Assembly (NCBI RefSeq): GCF_001469025.1 | Contig: NZ_LNIZ01000008.1 | Location: 37,150-101,149 of the forward strand | DNA: 64,000 nucleotides | Direction of reading: 5' to 3' | From: Trueperella bernardiae | GTDB taxonomy: Bacteria > Actinomycetota > Actinomycetes > Actinomycetales > Actinomycetaceae | Part shown: one piece after another, positions 59,514-64,000 of the stretch | How positions within the stretch are numbered: the stretch's first letter is position 1 | Layout of the letters: every line of letters starts with the position of its first letter | Position numbers and translations under genes: made by a program | Notes under the pieces: generated by a model | The model's input: only the letters and a program-made list of their open reading frames with translations | What the model was told of the DNA's origin: nothing | Database searches by the model: none

Positions 59514-61085
59514 TCAAAGCCCCACCGTTATTTCTTTCCCGGTTCTGAAAATGAACCGGATCGTATCCTCGTCTACGATGGCGTGGTCGATGAGTGCGCT
59601 CCATTGTGCGGGGTGAAACTCGCTCACCGGTTCCCCTGCCAGATCATTCAGGGTTGTGGTGATGGCGGCGTGCTTGGCGGTGTCCGCTGCAATATCTGCC
59701 TCTAGGCTCGCTTTGCGTGCGAGCGTCTTACGGTAGGCAGTATCGAGCTCTGTGTACTTGTTTTGGTAGGCGTCCTGGTCGAGTGCGTGGCGTTGATTTT
59801 CCGCTATCAATGCCTCGATTTGCTCGGTCAGCTCCACGATTTTCGCCTGGCAGGCGGCGGCTTGTTCTTCCAAACGGCTCGTATCGAACATATCGCCAAG
59901 TATCTGCGGTAGGTGGCTTTCGTACCGGTGGCGAGCGATCAGTTGGTTGAGCGCTTGGACGAAAGAATCCTTGATCTGCTCGTCTTTCACCGTCGCGCTG
60001 CTGCAGGGATGTTCGTCTGTGTATTTGTGGTTGCATTGCCAGACTGTGTACTTGTATTTCGTGTTCGACGCCCACGTTTTACGCCCATACCACGCCCCAC
60101 ACCGAGCACATTTCAGCCGGGTGGAGAACAAGCCGACCTTCGCTGAAGAAATGTTGCCATGTCTGGTGGCGAGCTCGTATTGCACCTGATCCCAAATACG
60201 CGGTTCGATGATCGGCTCGTGATTACCTGATACATAGTATTGGGGTACTTCACCTTCGTTGACTTTCATCTTCTTAGTAAGGAAATCGATGGTGAACGTC
60301 TTTTGAAGCAGGGCGTCGCCTTTGTATTTTTCGTTGGACAGGATGGAGCGCACTGTCGAGGTTGACCACACTTCTTTCCCACGCGGGGTGAGAATCTTGC
60401 GGGCAGCGAGCTCGGTTTTAATCTCACTGATCGCCATCCCGTCAAGGAACAGCTGGTAGATCAGCCGGACGGTTGGTGCCTGCGTCTCATCGATGACGAG
60501 GCTGCCACCCTCGCCTTTCTTGTATCCGAGTAGGGATTTGTAGGGCACCATGATTTTTCCATCGGCAAAACGCTTCCTATGTCCCCAGGTGACGTTCTCG
60601 GAGATCGAGCGGGATTCTTCTTGCGCCAGACTCGACATGATCGTGATGAGTAATTCGCCTTTGGCGTCGAAGGTGTAAATATTTTCCTTTTCGAAGTACA
60701 CCTCCACTCCCACTTCTTTGAGTTTCCTGACTGTGGTCAAGGAGTCGACCGTGTTGCGTGCGAACCGGGAGACGCTTTTGGTGAGGATCAGATCGATTTT
60801 GCCTGCCAGGGCGTCATCGATCATGGTTTGGAAACCTTCGCGACGTTTCATAGAGGTGCCAGAGATGCCCTCATCGGAATACATTCCTGCTAACTGCCAA
60901 TCATTACGTGAGCGAATATAGGTGGTGTAGTAGTCGATTTGCGCCTCATACGAGGAGGTTTGTTCTTCCATCTCGGTAGAGACGCGAGCGTAGGCGGCGA
61001 CCCGTCTGCGTGCCGGTGCGCCAGATGAGGCTGCGGCAGATCGAAGCTTCTTTGTTGCGGGTATCGCGGTGACGGTGCGGTTCAT
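59514..61085 (-). CDS. Large serine recombinase 1
   Basis: A 523-residue recombinase. The resolvase domain (about residues 28-190) has the nucleophile in AAYARVSTEMEEQTSSYEAQ and DLILTKSVSRFARNTVDSL. Next come the recombinase domain (PYKSLLGYKKGEGGSLVIDE) and a zinc ribbon: CARCGAWYGR with CNHKYTDEHPC. A coiled coil (EEQAAACQAKIVELTEQIEA) follows, as in phage integrases. ATG 61085 overlaps the upstream gene stop in ATGA form. Ends only 48 bp from the convergent ABC gene. Confidence 0.9.
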   Translation of the reverse strand: MNRTVTAIPATKKLRSAAASSGAPARRRVAAYARVSTEMEEQTSSYEAQIDYYTTYIRSRNDWQLAGMYSDEGISGTSMKRREGFQTMIDDALAGKIDLILTKSVSRFARNTVDSLTTVRKLKEVGVEVYFEKENIYTFDAKGELLITIMSSLAQEESRSISENVTWGHRKRFADGKIMVPYKSLLGYKKGEGGSLVIDETQAPTVRLIYQLFLDGMAISEIKTELAARKILTPRGKEVWSTSTVRSILSNEKYKGDALLQKTFTIDFLTKKMKVNEGEVPQYYVSGNHEPIIEPRIWDQVQYELATRHGNISSAKVGLFSTRLKCARCGAWYGRKTWASNTKYKYTVWQCNHKYTDEHPCSSATVKDEQIKDSFVQALNQLIARHRYESHLPQILGDMFDTSRLEEQAAACQAKIVELTEQIEALIAENQRHALDQDAYQNKYTELDTAYRKTLARKASLEADIAADTAKHAAITTTLNDLAGEPVSEFHPAQWSALIDHAIVDEDTIRFIFRTGKEITVGL

Positions 61086-62332
61086 GCCAGCCTCCCCTCA
61101 CTGGTTAACCCCACTGGTGTCATGGTTCCATCCGCGAGGTGGAAGGTGAGCTGATGCTCGAAGGCCTCGATCATCACGATCTGCTCGCCAACCTGGACGG
61201 GGTCGAAACCCTGGGTGCCGAGCATGTCTGCGCAGGCTTGTTCGAGGAGTGTTTCGCGCAGGTTGTGCCCCCTACAGGGGTTGCCGTTCCCGGTGCAGGC
61301 ACTCCAGCAGCGCCAGAACTTGTATGAGGTTCCAGACTTGTAGGTGCGGGTTTTGCGTTGATAGTTCTTCCCGCACGCCGCGCAGCAGATCCGCCCAGTG
61401 AATACGCCCGTGTTCTTTGACGGGGTGGCAGCCGGGCCCGCCTCACGCCTGTGCGCGATTTCTGCTTGCACCGTGTCAAACATCGCCTGATCAATGATCG
61501 CTGGGAGGGCTTGCTCGACCCAGTATCGCGGCATCTCCCCGTCGTTGAAGGAGCGTGTGGGTGCTTGGATTGTGGGGCGGTACATTTTCTGTAGCATTTG
61601 GCAGCCCTTGTACCGCTCGTTTTCGAGCATGCGACGAAACACGGATCCGTAGAACCGTCCCCCTCCTCGAGAGCGTTTACCTTCAGCATTGAGCATCGTC
61701 GCGGTTTTCTCCGGGCTGATCCCATCGAGATAATTGGCAAACAGTAAGCGCACGATCTTGGCTTCTTCTTCGACGATCGTGAACTGGCCGTCTGCCCATT
61801 GGTATCCATAGACAACGAAGGAGTTCGTGCCACCGCTCTTGTATCGGTTCCGGATTGCCCATTTCACGTTCTGGGATAGTGAGCGTGATTCTTCTTGGGC
61901 GAACGAGGCCAGCAAGGTTAACAGCAGTTCCCCGTCAGCGCTAAGCGTGTCGATGCGTTCGCGTTCGAATCGCACGGCCACGCCCAGGTCTTTGAGCTCA
62001 CGGACCGTAGCGAGCAGGTCGATTGTGTTGCGGGCCAGGCGTGAGATTGATTTACACAACACAATATCGACACCCCCACTCCTGGCTGTGTCCATCAGGT
62101 CGGCCAGGCCTTGCCGGGATTTTGTTGACGTGCCAGTAATACCCTCATCGGTGAACACGCCCGCATAGGCCCATCCGGGTGTGGACTGGATCAGGCGCGA
62201 ATAATACGACACTTGCGCCGATAGGGATGCTAACTGCTCGACGGCGTTGGTTGAGACCCTCGCGTATGCCGCCACGTTGACCAGTTTCGGGGCAGGCTGC
62301 CGCATCGGTGTCACCACACTGATGTGTGCCAC
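61082..62332 (-). CDS. Large serine recombinase 2
   Basis: A 416-residue recombinase. Catalytic AAYARVSTNAVEQLASLSAQ, DIVLCKSISRLARNTIDLLA, recombinase domain WADGQFTIVEEEAKIVRLLF. Zinc ribbon CCAACGKNYQRKTRTYKSGT with CWSACTGNGNPC. It is shorter than recombinase 1 and lacks its coiled coil, so it is not a simple duplicate. GTG 62332 (AAAGGAG 5 bp upstream) is preferred to the longer frame at 62362. The two genes overlap, hinting at a two-enzyme system. Confidence 0.9.
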   Translation of the reverse strand: MAHISVVTPMRQPAPKLVNVAAYARVSTNAVEQLASLSAQVSYYSRLIQSTPGWAYAGVFTDEGITGTSTKSRQGLADLMDTARSGGVDIVLCKSISRLARNTIDLLATVRELKDLGVAVRFERERIDTLSADGELLLTLLASFAQEESRSLSQNVKWAIRNRYKSGGTNSFVVYGYQWADGQFTIVEEEAKIVRLLFANYLDGISPEKTATMLNAEGKRSRGGGRFYGSVFRRMLENERYKGCQMLQKMYRPTIQAPTRSFNDGEMPRYWVEQALPAIIDQAMFDTVQAEIAHRREAGPAATPSKNTGVFTGRICCAACGKNYQRKTRTYKSGTSYKFWRCWSACTGNGNPCRGHNLRETLLEQACADMLGTQGFDPVQVGEQIVMIEAFEHQLTFHLADGTMTPVGLTSEGRLA

Positions 62333-62378
62333 GTTTTCTCCTTTCGCGTTAGGTCTATACACGCTCTAAAGGCGGTGT

Positions 62379-62588
62379 TTATCCAGTCGTTTCGCCCACA
62401 ATCTGTGGTTGATAGATCGGCGTCCACGCCTTCCATAACAACCGGTGAGCACGCTGATACTCTGCGGGTGTGAGCACGCCCCGCCCCGCCAGCACGCTCA
62501 ACGTGTGAGAGTCCGTGATGAAGGCGAGTTCTCGGGCGAACACGTCAGGTTGGGCCAGTTGATCAACAGGAGCGGCGAGCGTGTTCAT
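62379..62588 (-). CDS. Small SHOCT-like mobile-element protein
   Basis: A 69-residue protein. The helical region with FARELAFITDSHTLSVLAGR, then GVLTPAEYQRAHRLLWKAWT, resembles a SHOCT-type oligomerisation segment (GxLTxxEYxxAxxxL). It is often next to serine recombinases in mobile elements, with no known function. Start ATG 62588 overlaps the preceding stop in ATGA form. Ends 46 bp before recombinase 2. Confidence 0.65.
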   Translation of the reverse strand: MNTLAAPVDQLAQPDVFARELAFITDSHTLSVLAGRGVLTPAEYQRAHRLLWKAWTPIYQPQIVGETTG

Positions 62589-62968
62589 GGTCGTCCGCCA
62601 CGCGTGCCGAAGCGAGCACGTACATAGCAGGCGTGACAGCAAAACTTTTGACCTGGTTTGTCCACGATCGCGAAGCGGCGTCCGCAGTGCGTACAGGTCT
62701 GCTCGCGCACAGGCTCGGTTTTCTGTCGATGCCGCCACGCTTTATGCCTGCAGGCGGGCGAGCAAAACCGAGCCCGAGCCCCTCCCTGTATAGGGCTGGC
62801 ACACCAGTGGCATACCTGCCAGGCCATCACCGGAGCGGCGTCAAGGTTTCGGGTTGTGCAGTACGAGCGGACCTGGTCACGAGTCAGGGCGCAAAACTCG
62901 GCAATCGCTTTATACCCCCAGCCCGCCGTGCGCAGGTTGCGGATACGTTGTTCATCAAGATCATTCAC
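62585..62968 (-). CDS. HTH plus double zinc-finger protein of the recombinase operon
   Basis: A 127-residue protein. The N-terminal helix-turn-helix is EQRIRNLRTAGWGYKAIAEF then CALTRDQVRSYC. Two Cys4 fingers follow: C53-W-C56 (CHWC) with FCSPAC, and CTHC with FCCHAC. The last part is basic. This looks like a DNA-binding recombination directionality or accessory factor, but the role is inferred only from its position. GTG 62968 is the likely start; the ribosome site is weak. Confidence 0.75.
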   Translation of the reverse strand: MNDLDEQRIRNLRTAGWGYKAIAEFCALTRDQVRSYCTTRNLDAAPVMAWQVCHWCASPIQGGARARFCSPACRHKAWRHRQKTEPVREQTCTHCGRRFAIVDKPGQKFCCHACYVRARFGTRGGRP

Positions 62969-63036
62969 AGTGGGGTCACTCCCTTCACCTCACTGCCGAC
63001 AAACCCCCGATTGTTAAATCCATCCATGAAACGACG

Positions 63037-63076
63037 AAAAGCCCCGCCACCACCCATGACGGGTAGCAGCGGGGCT
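63037..63076 (-). terminator. Terminator of the endolysin gene
   Basis: On the minus strand AGCCCCGC and GCGGGGCT form an 8-bp outer stem, with an inner ACCC/GGGT pair, followed by TTTT. It lies 25 bp past the endolysin stop. Confidence 0.85.
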
Positions 63077-63100
63077 AAGTTTCGCCGGAGCAACGTGGGG

Positions 63101-63856
63101 TTAGTAGCCGAGCTTGGCATTCACGCGCGCCTGAACAGCGGCGTAGAGGTTGCCCAAGCGGCGCTTACGCTCCTCACCATTGCCATAGTCGCCACGGATC
63201 ACGGCGTCGGCAAGCGCGTCGATGTTGGGCCCTGCTGGCTTCGTCGGCGTGTTGCCAGAGAGCTTCTCGTTCACTCGCTGCTGGACAGCGGCGTAGTTGG
63301 CTCCGAGGCGGAGCTTACGCTCCTCCCCGTTCCCGTAATCACCGCGAATGACAGCGTCAGCCAATGCGTCGATGTTCGGTGCTGCAGGAGCGGGTGCTGG
63401 TGCGCTACCGCTCATCTGGTCATACCAAGACTGTGCGCGGGACATGTAGGCGGCATGCTGGGAACCAGCAAGAGACGCTGGGCAAGCGGTCGCGGAGAAG
63501 TCTTTGTGTCCGAACACGTTCTTGCCCCAGGCCGGGCGGCCAAGGCCGTAGAACTTGCAGATCGCGGCCACGAGGTGTGCTCCGTTATCGAGGCACGCCT
63601 CGGATACTGCCCATGGGTTCGAGGACACATCCGCATGCTCGATGCCGATACTGGTGGTGTTGACGGCGAAGTTGCCTGCATGCCAGGCGGTGTCGCGATC
63701 CCATACGAGCTGGCCGATTGTGCCGTCGGTTTGGACTTGGTAGTGGGCGGAAGCTGGACGGGTTTGCCACACGTCGTAGCAGCCCCTGATGGTGAGGTTT
63801 CCGGCGTTGTGGTGGATGATGACCTTATCGATTGGGGTTACCCTGTGTTTGTTGAC
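63101..63856 (-). pseudogene. Phage-type endolysin (amidase with two CW_7 repeats), 5'-truncated
   Basis: An N-acetylmuramoyl-L-alanine amidase-2 protein that cleaves peptidoglycan. Visible zinc and catalytic parts: VIIHHNAGNLTIRGC, NTTSIGIEHADVSSNPWAV, FGHKDFSATACP. After a Pro/Ala linker come two CW_7 wall-binding repeats (NIDALADAVIRGDYGNGEER twice). The frame is open upstream of 63772 with amidase similarity to codon VNKHRVTP at 63856 but there is no convincing start codon before the IS3-type gene begins, so the gene probably lost its 5' end to that insertion. Its terminator is intact. Confidence 0.82.
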
Positions 63857-64000
63857 ACTTGATGAGGCTGGCTTGTCTGGCTGGGAAGGGTGTTGGAAGA
63901 CTCGTGAGTGAGAAGAAGACGAGGAAGTCGTATACGCCGGAGTTTCGGCGGGATGCGGCCTCGATTGTGATTGATCAACAGACCTCGATTGCGAGCGTTG
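63857..64000 (+). mobile_element. IS3-family insertion sequence, left end (cut by the window)
   Basis: Inferred from the transposase start at 63904 and the truncation of the endolysin reading frame. The exact left inverted repeat is not resolved; candidates begin at 63845 or 63860 (TGATGAGGCTGGCTTGTCTG). The right end lies beyond the window. Confidence 0.6.
63904..64000 (+). CDS. IS3-family transposase OrfA, 5' part
   Basis: Thirty-two codons are visible: starts MSEKKTRKSYTPEFRRDAAS (GTG 63904), then IVIDQQTSIASV. The KSYTPEFRRDAA pattern is the N-terminal HTH of IS3 OrfA. The rest is outside the window. The start is taken as GTG 63904. Confidence 0.8.
   Translation, partial: MSEKKTRKSYTPEFRRDAASIVIDQQTSIASV

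Larger units (their letters stand above)
57388..64000. mobile_element. Mobile region next to tRNA-Gly (right end beyond the window)
   Basis: From the 3' end of tRNA-Gly onward, G+C is visibly lower (clearly under half in 57.4-59.5 kb), codon usage changes, and gene content turns to a GntR-ABC cassette, twin serine recombinases, a Zn-finger protein, an endolysin and an IS3 transposase. No second copy of the tRNA 3' end is seen inside the window, so whether the tRNA is the attachment site is undecided. It may be two insertions: the cassette and a prophage remnant. The 196 bp at 57388-57583 hold no gene; they contain three GTTAGC words (57421, 57462, 57481) of unknown meaning. Confidence 0.75.

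Overview
The window is a GC-rich (roughly two-thirds G+C) actinobacterial chromosome segment. The gene set points to a facultatively anaerobic, host-associated member of the Actinomycetaceae (Trueperella/Arcanobacterium/Actinomyces-like): an hspR-dnaK stress operon with a HAIR operator, an actinobacterial Mrp antiporter with fused A and B subunits, a dUMP-forming-type dCTP deaminase, an LPxTG surface protein, and two DMSO-reductase-type respiratory enzymes. The genus is inferred, not shown.

Layout. 1-9.6 kb holds housekeeping and exported functions: a partial Nei/Fpg glycosylase, a MT0933-like small protein, gluQ, a very large secreted nuclease, an NAD(P)-binding protein, an S9 peptidase and a glycerophosphodiesterase. 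9.7-14.8 kb carries dnaK-grpE-dnaJ-hspR-nudix on the minus strand. 15-20.6 kb has pyrD and, convergent to it, pyrR-pyrB-pyrC-pyrF-pyrE, preceded by a PyrR-type attenuator. 20.7-38.7 kb is a molybdoenzyme region: two complete dmsABC operons, a CoA-disulfide-reductase/rhodanese protein with a divergent CsoR/CstR-type repressor and a palindromic operator between them, a TorD-family chaperone and a MobA-like protein. 38.8-42.1 kb has a cupin, an MFS transporter and a DUF4921 HIT-like protein. 42.2-45.2 kb is a decayed LPxTG surface-protein gene with five separate lesions. 45.4-49 kb is a thiamine-type ABC transporter behind a TPP riboswitch. 49.1-56.3 kb is a DUF4235 gene and the mrpACDEFG operon. 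56.5-57.4 kb has dcd and tRNA-Gly(CCC).

Immediately after the tRNA the base composition drops and a mobile region starts: a GntR-ABC exporter cassette, an operon with two large serine recombinases plus two small genes, a phage-type endolysin that has lost its N-terminus, and an IS3-type transposase running off the window edge.

The most unusual material is non-coding. Family A is a 53-54 bp near-perfect palindrome found four times, always between convergent genes, with compensatory arm changes and a T-rich right flank, so it looks like a dispersed standardised terminator. Family B is a 73-74 bp imperfect inverted repeat found three times, two copies bracketing the mobA-like gene. A third element is an array of five 11-bp motifs at 20-bp phasing upstream of the thiamine riboswitch. 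The two dms operons also share blocks of identical DNA inside otherwise diverged genes, which suggests gene conversion.
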